NCBI RefSeq assembly: GCF_016865485.1
Contig: NZ_AP024452.1
Span: forward strand, 1,448,501 to 1,512,500
Reading direction: 5' to 3'
Length of the DNA stretch: 64,000 nt
Source of the DNA: Luteitalea sp. TBR-22
GTDB taxonomy: Bacteria; Acidobacteriota; Vicinamibacteria; Vicinamibacterales; Vicinamibacteraceae
Positions 15,545 through 24,481 of the stretch are shown here, one piece after another. The notes below the pieces were generated by a model. It had not been told where the DNA came from, searched no databases, and saw nothing but the letters and a program-made list of their open reading frames with translations. A program made the translations under genes and the position numbers. Each line of letters starts with the position of its first letter. The stretch's first letter is position 1.

Positions 15545-16903
15545 TCACCGCGTGCGGAGCCGGCCCAGGTCGACGGGCCGGCCCGCAGCCACCACGGTGT
15601 GAACCCGGCGGATGGCTGCGATCTCGCGCGTCGGATCGCCCTCCACCACCACGACGTCGGCAGCCGCGCCCGGCCGGATCGCGCCCAGGTCGGCGGCTCC
15701 GCGTCCGAGGAACGCGGCGCCCTCGCGCGTCGCGGCGCGGAGGGCCTGCGCGGGCGTCAGGCCCGAGTCCACGAGCAGTTCCAGTTCACGCCACGGCGCC
15801 TCGCCTCGTCCGGCGTGCGGCACCTCCGTGTGCCCGCCCATCACCAGGCGCGCCCCGTGCATGTGCAGCCGCCGCACCAGCGCCTGCATCTTCGCAAAGC
15901 CCTCGGCGCGCCTGGCCGGCGTGAGCGCGCTGCCGCGTGGTGCGGCGTCGTCGGGCCGTGCCTCGAACACCGCGAGCGTCGCGTCGACGAACGGCCGCGT
16001 GCGCTCGACGACCTCGTACAGGCGCCTGGCCTGCGGCCCATCGAGATCGGCTTCGGCGAACAGGGCGTACCGTCCGTCGCGCCGCGCGTCGTTGTCGGCC
16101 AGCACTGCCTGGCGGTAGCGCTCAGCGGCCATCGGGGCCGCCACGCTCGTGCCGAAGGAGGTCACGTGCTCCACGCCGGTGAGCCCTGCCTCGAGCAGCA
16201 GCCGGGCGTCGAGGATCTCGAGGTGGGCCGTGCTCGGCACCCCGTGCAGCCGACAGGCCTCGATCGCGGCGACTGCCGCGCCCATGGGCAGGCGGAAGTA
16301 GAGCTTGATGGCCGTCGCGCCCTCGCGGACCGCGCGGGCCACCTGCCGCCGCGCTTCCTCGCCGTCGCGCACGACGACCGAATCCTCGGGGTAGGCGGGA
16401 CGCTCGCCGTCGAGGTGCGGGCCGGTGAGGAAGAGACGGGGGCCGGGGAGGCCTTCGGACGCGATGAGGGCGCGCAGCGGCGCGTGCATCTCCATCCACT
16501 CGCCCGGGTCGCGGAAGGCGGTGACGCCGTGTGCCAACTGCCTCAGCGCGAGCGCGGGATCGGACTCGATGTGGTAGTGGCAGTCCACCAGCCCAGGAAG
16601 GATCGTCCCATCGTCGACCCGCGTGACCGCGGCGCCAGCCGGAACGGGCACGCTCGCCGCGGGCCCCGCGGCGACGACCCGCCCGCCGCGCAGCAGGACG
16701 CGGGCGCCGCCGGTGACGGCCAGGCGGGTCCCGTCGAAGAGCCGGGGCGCCTCGAGCACGGTCGTCGTGCCTGACGATGGCTGGGCCTGCGCCACCACGG
16801 TGCGCCACGCGCCTGCGGTGAGCGTGGCCGCGCACCCCACGAGCAGGTGTCGCCGTGACACGCGCAGGGCCCCGGCGGGTTGTGGTCTCGATGATGTCTT
16901 CAT
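15545..16903 (-). CDS. Exported amidohydrolase (imidazolonepropionase-like, COG1228)
   Basis: 452 residues. A twin-arginine-like signal (VSRRHLLVGCAATLTAGA) precedes the metal-dependent hydrolase fold. HxH metal ligands are in GLVDCHYHIESDP, a later metal His in HGVPSTAHLEI, and a further candidate in HMHGARLVMGGHTEVPHAG, with the closing beta-sandwich strand PGAAADVVVVEGDPT. These enzymes hydrolyse cyclic amides or peptide-like bonds; the substrate is unknown. It is transcribed leftward, 59 bp after the MFS stop, so the two may form one unit of transporter plus enzyme. Confidence 0.88.
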   Translation of the reverse strand: MKTSSRPQPAGALRVSRRHLLVGCAATLTAGAWRTVVAQAQPSSGTTTVLEAPRLFDGTRLAVTGGARVLLRGGRVVAAGPAASVPVPAGAAVTRVDDGTILPGLVDCHYHIESDPALALRQLAHGVTAFRDPGEWMEMHAPLRALIASEGLPGPRLFLTGPHLDGERPAYPEDSVVVRDGEEARRQVARAVREGATAIKLYFRLPMGAAVAAIEACRLHGVPSTAHLEILDARLLLEAGLTGVEHVTSFGTSVAAPMAAERYRQAVLADNDARRDGRYALFAEADLDGPQARRLYEVVERTRPFVDATLAVFEARPDDAAPRGSALTPARRAEGFAKMQALVRRLHMHGARLVMGGHTEVPHAGRGEAPWRELELLVDSGLTPAQALRAATREGAAFLGRGAADLGAIRPGAAADVVVVEGDPTREIAAIRRVHTVVAAGRPVDLGRLRTR

Positions 16904-16925
16904 GGCGATGCCGTCACGTGCGATT

Positions 16926-16967
16926 CGTCAAACGTCAAACGTCAAACGTCAAACGTCAAACGTCAGA
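16926..16967. repeat. Heptad array (CGTCAAA, five perfect units) at the MFS stop
   Basis: CGTCAAA repeats five times at 16926-16960 and a sixth, altered unit (CGTCAGA) covers the TGA stop of the MFS gene at 16963-16965. Read on the minus strand, the array is a continuation of the stop codon (TGACGTT). Its reverse complement is one base away from the CGCTTGA units at 58685. Confidence 0.9.
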
Positions 16968-18246
16968 CCTCCCGCACCACGCCGGCGCGGGTCGCCGCCG
17001 TGTTGCGCACCAGCAGCAGCATCGCCGCGACGGCCACCAGCGGCAGGATGCTCGCGCCGACCAGGATCGGCGCGAACGAGTGGCGATCCGACACCCACCC
17101 GGTGATCGCGATCGCGGTGATCGTGCCGAGGCCGGCGCCGGTGCCGCCGAGGCCGCTCACCGAGGCCACCGAGGCGGGCGCGAACAGGTCGGCGGGCAGG
17201 TTCAGGATGACGGTCGAGAACGCCGCATACGCAAAGGTCGACACCGCGAAGCAGGCGATGATCGCCGGCAGCGAGTCGACCCAGATGGTGGGCACCAGGA
17301 GCGTCATGCCGAGGCCGCCGAAGACGCCAATCGCCTTGCGTGCCGCCCCCACCGACCACCCGCGCGCGATCAGCCGGCTCGAGACCCCGCCGCCGAAGAA
17401 GTTGCCCGCGTCGGCCGCCAGGAACGGCACCCAGAAGGCCAGCAGGCCTTCCTCCATGCTGAAGCCCCGGCTCACCAGGTAGATCGCGAACCAGTCGGTG
17501 ATGAAGAACCACACCGGGTCGGTGAAGGTCTTGGAGACGACGTAGCCCCATGTCTGCGGCAGGCGCAGCAGCGTCGCGTAGGGGAGCGCGGCACCAGTGG
17601 CGTGCTCGGCCGCGTCGGTCTCCTGATCCTGTCGCAACATCTCCCGCTCCTCGTCGGTGATGCGTGGATGCTCGGCCGGCGAGCGGTAGACCGTGAGGAA
17701 GATCGCCAGCCAGAGGAAGCCGAGCGCGCCGGTCACCAGGAACGCGGGTCGCCAACTGCCGAAGCTCGCATACAGGCTCAGCACGATGAAGGGGGCGAGC
17801 GCCGCACCGACCGAGGAGCCGCTGTCGAAGAGCGCGACGGCCCAGCCCGATTCGCGCCGCGGGAACCACTCGGACACCGCCTTGGTGGCCCCCGGCCAGT
17901 TGCCCGCCTCGCCGAGGCCCAGGGCGAACCGGGCGGCCATGAACGAGCCCAGGCCCGTGGCCAGCGACGTCGCCATGGCGGCCACCGAGTACCAGGCGAC
18001 GCCCAGGGCCAGGCCGGTGCGCGTGCCCAGTCGGTCGATCACCCGTCCGGCGACCGTCTGGCCGACCGAGTAGGCGACCCGGAAGGCGATGAGGATCCAG
18101 GAGAAGTGCCAGTTGTCCCAGCCGTAGGTCTCCTTCAGCGTCGGGGCGAGCACGCTGAGGGTCTGCCGGTCGATGTAGTTGATGACGGTCGAGAGGAACA
18201 GCAGCCCGCCGATGTACCACCGTAGTCCACGCACGCGACGCGCCAC
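16963..18246 (-). CDS. MFS transporter, anion:cation symporter (ExuT/GarP-like) family
   Basis: 427 residues with twelve predicted membrane segments and a long central loop around residue 190-220. The N-terminal TM1 and loop ([25 protein letters not shown]) and [19 protein letters not shown] (motif A region) match the ACS branch that takes up sugar acids such as hexuronates. GTG at 18246 is preferred because GGAGGAA (18251-18257) is 4-10 nt upstream; the open frame extends to an ATG at 18309, but that part has no ribosome-binding site. It may serve the amidohydrolase that follows. Divergent from the phosphatase, sharing a region of about 60 bp. Confidence 0.9.
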   Translation of the reverse strand: MARRVRGLRWYIGGLLFLSTVINYIDRQTLSVLAPTLKETYGWDNWHFSWILIAFRVAYSVGQTVAGRVIDRLGTRTGLALGVAWYSVAAMATSLATGLGSFMAARFALGLGEAGNWPGATKAVSEWFPRRESGWAVALFDSGSSVGAALAPFIVLSLYASFGSWRPAFLVTGALGFLWLAIFLTVYRSPAEHPRITDEEREMLRQDQETDAAEHATGAALPYATLLRLPQTWGYVVSKTFTDPVWFFITDWFAIYLVSRGFSMEEGLLAFWVPFLAADAGNFFGGGVSSRLIARGWSVGAARKAIGVFGGLGMTLLVPTIWVDSLPAIIACFAVSTFAYAAFSTVILNLPADLFAPASVASVSGLGGTGAGLGTITAIAITGWVSDRHSFAPILVGASILPLVAVAAMLLLVRNTAATRAGVVREV

Positions 18247-18309
18247 CCGGTTCCTCCGCGAAAGGGTCTCCGTCAGGGAAAGCGCGTGAAGCTTACCGCA
18301 CGCGGGCAT

Positions 18310-20010
18310 ATGCTTGGAGGGATGTCCGCCCGGGTGCCCTCCCTGCTGTCACGCGCCGCAGCCGCGGCGCTCGTCCTCCTGTCGGTCGCTGCGCCCCGCG
18401 CGCAGGCGCCCACCGCCCCGCAGGCGCGTCGCCAGGACGGTCCCCCGGTCCGGCTGGTGCTGCTCATCGCCGTCGACCAGTTCCGGCCCGACTACCTGAC
18501 GCGGTTCGGGCCGCCGTCGGCCGGCTTCCGCACCCTGATGACCCGCGGGGCCGTCTTCACCGCCGCCTACCTCGAGCACGGCATCACGGTGACGGCCGTC
18601 GGGCACTCGACGATGCTGACCGGCGCCACGCCGTCGGTGAGCGGCATCATCGAGAACGCCTGGTACGAGCGCTCGACCAAAACGACGGTCGAGAGCATCA
18701 CCGACCGGAACGCGCCCATCGTCGGCGGGGACGCGGCGGCCGGCGTCGGGGCGTCACCACGGCGCCTGCTCGTGCCGACGCTCGGCGACCAGATGAAGAT
18801 GGCCTCCGATCAGCCGGTCGGCGCGCCCGGCGCGCCGCGCGTCATCGGCGTCTCGCTGAAGGACCGCAGCGCGATCCTGACCGCCGGACACGCCGCCGAT
18901 GCGGCGTACTTCTTCCGCGGCGGGCGGTTCGTCACCAGTGCCTACTACCGCGCCGACCTGCCGGCCTGGGTTCAGGCCGTCAATGCCAGGCGCATCCAGG
19001 ACAGCTACGCCCGCAAGGTCTGGACCTTCGAGGGCGGGGCGCGTAACTACCCGACCGAGCCTGGGCCGAGGCTCGACGCCGCCGTGGCCGCCAGCCCGGC
19101 GGGCAACGAACTCGTGCTGGCGATGGCCACCGCCGCGCTCGAGCACGAGCAACTCGGCCAGCGCGGGGTTACCGACGTGCTGACGGTCAGTTTCTCGTCC
19201 AACGACTCGGTGGGCCACACCTACGGTCCTGAGTCGCCGGAGGTCCGCGACATCACGCGGCAGACCGACAAGCAGGTCCAGCGCCTGCTCGACGAGGTCG
19301 AGCGCCGGGTCGGCCTCTCGCGCACCCTCGTGGCCTTCACGGCCGACCACGGTGTCGCCCCCTTGCCCGAGGCGCTCGCCGCCCGGCGCATCCCGGGCGG
19401 CCGTTTTCCCGTTGCGACAGTCACCGAGGCCATCGAGGCGGCCCTCGACGGCAAGTACGGCGCCGCGCAGTGGATCGAGAAGGCCTCCCTGCCCAACGTG
19501 TACCTCGATGCCGCGGTGATCGCGCAGCGCGGGGCCGACGCCACCGAGGTGCGGCGGGTGGCGGCGGACGCGGCCTCTGCCGTCCCGCACGTCGCCCGCG
19601 TCTACACGCGTGACGCGATCCTGACCGGCGCCGTTCCGAGGGATCTGGCGTCTGAACGCATCACCCGTGGCTACCACCGGGATCGCTCCGGCGACCTCCA
19701 TGTGCTGCTCGAACCCCACTGGATCACCGCCGCGGCAGGCACGACGCACGGCACGCCCTACGGCTACGACGCGCACATCCCGCTGATCCTCATGGGGCCG
19801 GGCGTGCAGGCAGGGACGTACCGCGACCACGCCACCCTCCTCGACCTGGCGCCCACCCTCGCCGCCCTCGTCGACGTCGAGCCACCGGCCGCCTCGGTGG
19901 GCCGGGTCCTGACCGAGGCGCTCGTCAGGCCGGTCCCCGGACGAGGCTCCCAGGTGCACACCACCAGCGGGCGACCCTCGCCCGCTGCAGCGACGGCAGG
20001 CGAGCCGTGA
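18310..20010 (+). CDS. PafA-like alkaline phosphatase / phosphodiesterase, exported
   Basis: 566 residues, alkaline-phosphatase superfamily. The signal peptide runs through [12 protein letters not shown]. Zinc-site and catalytic pieces are [17 protein letters not shown] (first metal Asp), [15 protein letters not shown] (nucleophile region), [16 protein letters not shown] (Asp and His ligands), [13 protein letters not shown] (Asp-His pair) and [19 protein letters not shown] near the end. This set fits PafA, which releases phosphate from monoesters in the periplasm, although nucleotide phosphodiesterase activity is possible. ATG 18310 or 18322 could be the start; GGAGGG at 18316 is too close to the second. 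Its stop overlaps the arfB start by GTGA. Confidence 0.88.
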   Translation: MLGGMSARVPSLLSRAAAAALVLLSVAAPRAQAPTAPQARRQDGPPVRLVLLIAVDQFRPDYLTRFGPPSAGFRTLMTRGAVFTAAYLEHGITVTAVGHSTMLTGATPSVSGIIENAWYERSTKTTVESITDRNAPIVGGDAAAGVGASPRRLLVPTLGDQMKMASDQPVGAPGAPRVIGVSLKDRSAILTAGHAADAAYFFRGGRFVTSAYYRADLPAWVQAVNARRIQDSYARKVWTFEGGARNYPTEPGPRLDAAVAASPAGNELVLAMATAALEHEQLGQRGVTDVLTVSFSSNDSVGHTYGPESPEVRDITRQTDKQVQRLLDEVERRVGLSRTLVAFTADHGVAPLPEALAARRIPGGRFPVATVTEAIEAALDGKYGAAQWIEKASLPNVYLDAAVIAQRGADATEVRRVAADAASAVPHVARVYTRDAILTGAVPRDLASERITRGYHRDRSGDLHVLLEPHWITAAAGTTHGTPYGYDAHIPLILMGPGVQAGTYRDHATLLDLAPTLAALVDVEPPAASVGRVLTEALVRPVPGRGSQVHTTSGRPSPAAATAGEP

Positions 20011-20420
20011 TCGCCGTCGCCGACGGCATCGTCCTCCACGAGGCCGACCTCGAGGAGCGGTTCGTCCGCGCGTCGGGGCCCGGCGGCCAGAACGTCAACA
20101 AGGTCGCGACGGCCGTCCAGCTGCGCGTCGACGTCGGCGCGACGGGGCTGCCGGCTGGCGTGAAGGCGCGGCTGCTCCGACTCGGCGGCAGTCGGGTGAC
20201 CACCGAGGGCGTGCTCGTCATCGAGGCCCGGGAGTACCGCACCCAGGCACAGAACCGTGCGGCGGCGCGGGAGCGCCTCCGCGTGCTGCTCGAGATGGCA
20301 GCCACCCCGCCCCGGCCGCGGACGGCCACCCGGCCGACGCGCGCCTCGAAGCAGCGCCGCCTCGACGCCAAGCAGAAGCGCGGCGAGATCAAGCGGGCGC
20401 GCCGCGACGTCGACGACTGA
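20007..20420 (+). CDS. arfB: Alternative ribosome-rescue factor ArfB (peptidyl-tRNA hydrolase, YaeJ)
   Basis: 137 residues with the class-I release-factor GGQ motif (RASGPGGQNVNKVATAVQLR), which hydrolyses peptidyl-tRNA on ribosomes stalled without a stop codon. The short GGQ domain lacks a codon-recognition domain and ends in a Lys/Arg-rich tail (KQRRLDAKQKRGEIKRARR), which in ArfB enters the empty mRNA channel. Start GTG at 20007 overlaps the phosphatase stop (GTGA), so translation is coupled. Confidence 0.95.
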   Translation: MIAVADGIVLHEADLEERFVRASGPGGQNVNKVATAVQLRVDVGATGLPAGVKARLLRLGGSRVTTEGVLVIEAREYRTQAQNRAAARERLRVLLEMAATPPRPRTATRPTRASKQRRLDAKQKRGEIKRARRDVDD

Positions 20421-20896
20421 TTCGCTGAAGTTCCCGCTTACGTGTTGACGCCGGAGCGACAGCTCGCGTCACGCCGCCGACGATTTCGTGATCGACGGCG
20501 CGTTGGCGGCCCTCGACGGGCGCCTTCGAGCTGACAGTCTTTGCTCATCAGCTGGGCGCCGCGTCGGGTTGATGGTCGGTACTTCCGTCCGCTGTTGTTT
20601 CACTACGCAACACTCGGTCGCTCCAGAGGCGCCAGGGAACGGTCCTCAGGCACCCGCCACACACGAAATTGCACCGGTCCGTGTGGTCGAGCCGCGTAAT
20701 CCCTCGAGACATGTGTCTTGGCCTGATGCTTGCTAAATCAAGGTGCAGGGTTCGCCTCGTGCTGAACCCTTCCTGAACGGCAAGCTCTCCCATCCCTCCC
20801 CCCGCGACCGCGACTGGCGGCATGTGTGGGGATCTGTGTGACAGGAGGGGCGCCAGCCCGGGGAGGGAGACGCGGCGGACCGGGAGTTCGTGCCTG
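20421..20896. other. Intergenic region before the acyltransferase gene
   Basis: 476 bp with a lower GC content than its surroundings and no supported gene; open frames here lack protein-like features. It contains the dyad at 20529-20553 and an imperfect AGACATGTGTCT palindrome near 20707. The promoter of the acyltransferase-oxidase pair must be here. Confidence 0.45.
20529..20553. promoter_or_regulatory. Dyad symmetry AGCTGA-N13-TCAGCT (possible operator)
   Basis: A perfect 6-bp inverted repeat with a 13-bp spacer in the otherwise empty region upstream of the LuxI/GNAT-like gene. Its size resembles a regulator-binding site, but a match of this length can arise by chance. Confidence 0.25.
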
Positions 20897-21772
20897 ATGC
20901 GGCTGCCTGCCACCGATCCGACCCTCGCCCGCCCCGACACCCTGGTGCTGCTTGCGCCTGCCGCGACGCTGGTGCCCGCTGCCTTCGAGGAGGTCGACGT
21001 CGACGCGGCGCGCCACGCCGCGTTGCTCACCGGCGTCCAGCGCCTGCGGGGGGCCACCTATCTCCGCGACGGCGCCATCAGCGAGCAGCAACTCACAGAC
21101 GGGTGCCACGTCCAGGGTGCCGACGACGCGAGCTGGCACGTGGTGTCGGTGCATGCCGACGGGCGGGTGATGGCATGCGCTCGATTCCGGGTCCATGCCG
21201 CCGACTCCGCGCCGGAGTCCCTCGGCGTCTGGTCGTCGGCCCTGGCGCGCAGCGCGGCGTGGTCGGGCCGCCTGCGCGTCGCCATCGAGAGCGACATGAC
21301 CCTGGCCCGGCTGCGAGGTCTCGTGTACGCCGAGGTCGGGGGATGGGCGGTGGCCGAGGAGTGGCGCTGCAGCACGCAAGCGGCGACCACGGCGCTCTCC
21401 ACGTATGCGCTCGCCGAGGCCCTCGGCGGCTGCATCGGCATCACCACGGCCACCGTGCGACACTGCTCGGCCCGCATCCTGAGGAAGCTCGGCGGGCGTG
21501 CCCTCGAGGCCGATGGCACGTCGCTGCCGTCGTACTTCGACCCGCAGTACGGCTGCGAGATGGAGATCCTGCGTTTCGACTCGCGCACACCGGGTCGCAA
21601 GTACGATCTGCACGTGGCGAGACTGGCGCGGACCCTTCGCACCCTGCCCGTCGTCTGCGCCACGCCGGGCGTCCGTGTGGCCGCGGGGGCGTCGCGCAGG
21701 CTCGAGACCCTTGCGGCCCTCGCCGATGGGCACGTTCCTTGCTTCGTGCAGGGAGGTCTTGCCACCGCCTGA
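20897..21772 (+). CDS. LuxI/GNAT-fold N-acyltransferase-like protein
   Basis: 291 residues. The central part reads like the acyl-homoserine-lactone / N-acyl-amino-acid synthase fold: LRGATYLRDGAI, DDASWHVVSVHADGRVMACARFRVH, then LARLRGLVYAEVGGWAVAEEWR and GGCIGITTATVRHCSARILRKLGGR, where the second half matches the acyl-CoA/ACP-binding strand-helix of GNATs. I do not recognise a named family. It could make an N-acyl amino acid or a related signal or lipid. ATG at 20897 is the first start close to the fold; the open frame also has an ATG at 20822. The VAO-type oxidase starts 8 bp after its stop, suggesting both act on one product. Confidence 0.6.
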   Translation: MRLPATDPTLARPDTLVLLAPAATLVPAAFEEVDVDAARHAALLTGVQRLRGATYLRDGAISEQQLTDGCHVQGADDASWHVVSVHADGRVMACARFRVHAADSAPESLGVWSSALARSAAWSGRLRVAIESDMTLARLRGLVYAEVGGWAVAEEWRCSTQAATTALSTYALAEALGGCIGITTATVRHCSARILRKLGGRALEADGTSLPSYFDPQYGCEMEILRFDSRTPGRKYDLHVARLARTLRTLPVVCATPGVRVAAGASRRLETLAALADGHVPCFVQGGLATA

Positions 21773-21780
21773 GCCTGTGC

Positions 21781-23397
21781 ATGTCCACGCCCTCTGCCGA
21801 CGTCTCTGACGTCGTCTGCGACGACTTCCGCGCCATCGTCGGCCCGGACAACGTTGTCGCCGAGGGAGACGAGACACGGGCCGCCTCGACCGCCACCTTC
21901 GCGACGACGGCGCGCGTGCCGCTCATCGTGCGTCCCGGGTCGCGTGACGAGGTCCAGGCGTGTGTGCGCGCGGCCATGGCCCACGGCCTCGCCCTGTACC
22001 CCATCAGCAGCGGCCTCAACTGGGGGTATGGGTCCCGCGTGCCGGCCTCCGACGGCAACGTGCTGTTGGACCTGCGGCGCATGCAGCGCATCGTCGACTT
22101 CAGTGAGACGCTCGGATACGTGACGCTCGAGCCGGGGGTCACGCAGCAGCAGCTCTTCCGGTTCCTGCAGGACAGCGGGTCGCGACTCTGGATGGACGCG
22201 ACGGGCACCAGTCCTTCGGCCAGCCTCATCGGCAACGTCATGGAGCGGGGGTTCGGCCACACCCCGTACGGTGATCACTTCGCGCACGTCTGCGCGATCG
22301 AGGCGGTGCTCGGGGACGGGTCGGTGGTCGACACGGGATTCGCTCGTTTCGGAGCCACGCCGAACGCGCCCATCTATCGCTGGGGACAGGGGCCGGTCCT
22401 CGACGGGCTGTTCACGCAGTCCAACCTCGGCATCGTGACGCGCATGACCATCTGGCTGATGCCAGCGCCCGAATGCTTCGAGGCGTATTTCTTCCGGCTG
22501 CCCAGGCCGGGTGACCTCGGCCGCGCGATCGATGCGCTCCGGCCGCTGAAGCTCTCGGGCACGCTGCGCAGTGCCGTGCACATCGGCAACGACTACAAGG
22601 TGCTGAACGGGCTTGGCCAGTATCCGTGGTCCGAGATGCAGGGACGCACCCCGATCATGCCGCGCGACATGGAGGCATTCCGCCAGCGCCTGCGCATCGG
22701 GCTGTGGAATGGCTCCGGAGGCCTCTACGGCACGCGTGCCCAGGTGCGCGAGGCCCGCCGCCTGGTGCGCAGGCACCTGTCGGGCATCGCCGATCGCCTC
22801 GAGTTCCTCGACGATCGGCGGCTCGCCCTCGCGCGGCGCTTCGCCGGCCTCTGGGGCCGCGTGACGGGCTGGGATCTGTCGGCGACCCTCACGATGCTCG
22901 GCCCGGTGTATGGGCTGATGCGCGGCGTCCCGACCGACCACCCGCTGGCGAGTGCCTACTGGCGCAAGCGCACGCCGCCGCCGGCGCAGATGGACCCTGA
23001 TCGCGACCGGTGCGGCCTGCTGTGGTGCGCACCCGTCGCCCCCATGGAAGGCGGGCACGCCGAGCGACTCGTGGCGATCGCCTCGGACGTGCTCCTGTCC
23101 TACGGCTTCGAGCCGTTGATTTCCATCACCCTGGTCACCGAGCGGGCGATCACGTGCGTGGTGTCGATCAGCTTCGACCGCGACGTGCCCGGCGAGGACG
23201 CGCGTGCGCTCTCCTGCTACCACGCGCTCTTCGACGCGTTGCACGACGCCGGCTATCACGCGTACCGACTCGGGCTCCCGGCGATGCCACGCGAGGCGGC
23301 GCACGACAGCGCCCGCCACCTGCTCGACACGCTCAAGCGCGCCTGCGATCCGCACGACGTGATTGCGCCTGGTCGATACGGGCTGGGACGCCGCTGA
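21781..23397 (+). CDS. FAD-binding oxidase, vanillyl-alcohol-oxidase / p-cresol-hydroxylase type
   Basis: 538 residues. The N-terminal PCMH-type FAD domain (about 40-230) shows VPLIVRPGSRDEVQACVRAA, ISSGLNWGYGSRVP, YVTLEPGVTQQQLFRFL and LIGNVMERGFGHTPYGDHF; the TPYGDHF block is typical of VAO and 4-cresol dehydrogenase. The C-terminal substrate domain (CISFDRDVPGEDARA region) closes the active site. Such enzymes oxidise para-substituted phenols or related carbons. There is no signal peptide, so it acts in the cytoplasm. It directly follows the acyltransferase-like gene, which suggests that it modifies an acylated aromatic compound, for example an N-acyl-tyrosine. That substrate is a guess. 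Confidence 0.82.
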   Translation: MSTPSADVSDVVCDDFRAIVGPDNVVAEGDETRAASTATFATTARVPLIVRPGSRDEVQACVRAAMAHGLALYPISSGLNWGYGSRVPASDGNVLLDLRRMQRIVDFSETLGYVTLEPGVTQQQLFRFLQDSGSRLWMDATGTSPSASLIGNVMERGFGHTPYGDHFAHVCAIEAVLGDGSVVDTGFARFGATPNAPIYRWGQGPVLDGLFTQSNLGIVTRMTIWLMPAPECFEAYFFRLPRPGDLGRAIDALRPLKLSGTLRSAVHIGNDYKVLNGLGQYPWSEMQGRTPIMPRDMEAFRQRLRIGLWNGSGGLYGTRAQVREARRLVRRHLSGIADRLEFLDDRRLALARRFAGLWGRVTGWDLSATLTMLGPVYGLMRGVPTDHPLASAYWRKRTPPPAQMDPDRDRCGLLWCAPVAPMEGGHAERLVAIASDVLLSYGFEPLISITLVTERAITCVVSISFDRDVPGEDARALSCYHALFDALHDAGYHAYRLGLPAMPREAAHDSARHLLDTLKRACDPHDVIAPGRYGLGRR

Positions 23398-23637
23398 TCG
23401 AGGCCGGCCGTGTCGTGCCCGCAGTGAGCATTGTCGGACATGGCGTAGCGAGCTTGTACACGGGAGCTGCCGTGCTTTCCGACTCGAGCGTGGATGCGAC
23501 GAGCGAGATTGCTCCGGAAGTGCTGCGGGTGTGGTGACGCTCGAAGGAGCGATGTGGTCGGCCCGCAACGTGCAAAAGGTCAGGCCGGTTCTGGCCCCTC
23601 CGCATGAGGCTGATGAGGGGCACTGAAAGGGATCGAC

Positions 23638-24348
23638 ATGAAACACGTGTTGGCAGCAGCAGTGCTCGGCGCACTGATCAGCAGTGGCGTGGCCCAGGCG
23701 GCGCCGTTGCAGGGGCAGTTCCGGATTGACGGCAGTGACTACGACGTCAGGGTGGGACTCGACTACATCGACTTCGGGCCGTTCCTGCCGATCACCACGG
23801 GGCGCTTCGAGGTGACCACGGCGACGCTCGACTTCGCTGGCCTCGACGAGGGGACGATCAAGGACCTGATCGCGCTCGGCGTCGGGTCGGTGATGCTGGA
23901 CGACTTCGTGGAGTTCGACGGCAAGGAAGCCTGGAACTTCACGTTGACCGACATCTACCCGGGTGTGGGCACGCCGGCCGGCTGCAACAACACGCCTGGC
24001 TCGCTGTGCACGCCGCTCCTGCCGCCCACCTTCGAGCCCTCACCGTTCACGCTGCTGAACCTCAACCCGAACGGGTCGTCCGTGTCGCTGTCGGTCGGCG
24101 GGTACGTGACCAACGAGCTGGGTGAAGTCAGCCTCTGGAGCGGCAAGTTCACGTCGCAGCTCGACCAGCTCTCGTCCGGACAGGCCCTCGGCCGCATCCT
24201 CGACGACGAGTTCGGCTACGTGCAGTCGTCGTGGTCGGCCGAGTTCACGGTCACCCCTGATGACACGCCGGTGCCCGAGCCGGCCAGCATGATCCTCACG
24301 GGCCTCGCGATGTCGGCGATGGCCGTGGTCCTGCGGCGCCGCCGCTAG
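23638..24348 (+). CDS. PEP-CTERM sorting-domain surface protein
   Basis: 236 residues: signal peptide (MKHVLAAAVLGALISSGVAQA), a beta-rich acidic middle, and a complete PEP-CTERM tail: VPEPAS, a hydrophobic helix (MILTGLAMSAMAVVL) and RRRR. This tail is recognised by an exosortase (EpsH/XrtA type), which cuts and transfers the protein to the surface or matrix. No exosortase is in the window. AAAGGGA precedes the ATG. A 240-bp gap from the oxidase suggests its own promoter. Confidence 0.9.
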   Translation: MKHVLAAAVLGALISSGVAQAAPLQGQFRIDGSDYDVRVGLDYIDFGPFLPITTGRFEVTTATLDFAGLDEGTIKDLIALGVGSVMLDDFVEFDGKEAWNFTLTDIYPGVGTPAGCNNTPGSLCTPLLPPTFEPSPFTLLNLNPNGSSVSLSVGGYVTNELGEVSLWSGKFTSQLDQLSSGQALGRILDDEFGYVQSSWSAEFTVTPDDTPVPEPASMILTGLAMSAMAVVLRRRR

Positions 24349-24481
24349 CCCCTCGCGCGTCGATCGCCGTGTCGATCGACGGCGACACCGTCAACGGCCG
24401 CGGCTGGGCCGGTCCGCATGTGACCGGTCGAGCGGCGGCCGTTCGGCGTTTCCGCCGAGGCGTCGAGTGTCCGGGCCCCGG

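Noticed and set aside
16926-16967. CRISPR-like repeat
   Set aside because: Units are 7 bp and contiguous without spacers; the same holds for every other tandem array in the window.
21058-23646. An 862-codon minus-strand frame opposite the acyltransferase and oxidase genes
   Set aside because: Antisense shadow; the plus-strand frames carry clear family motifs and this one carries none.
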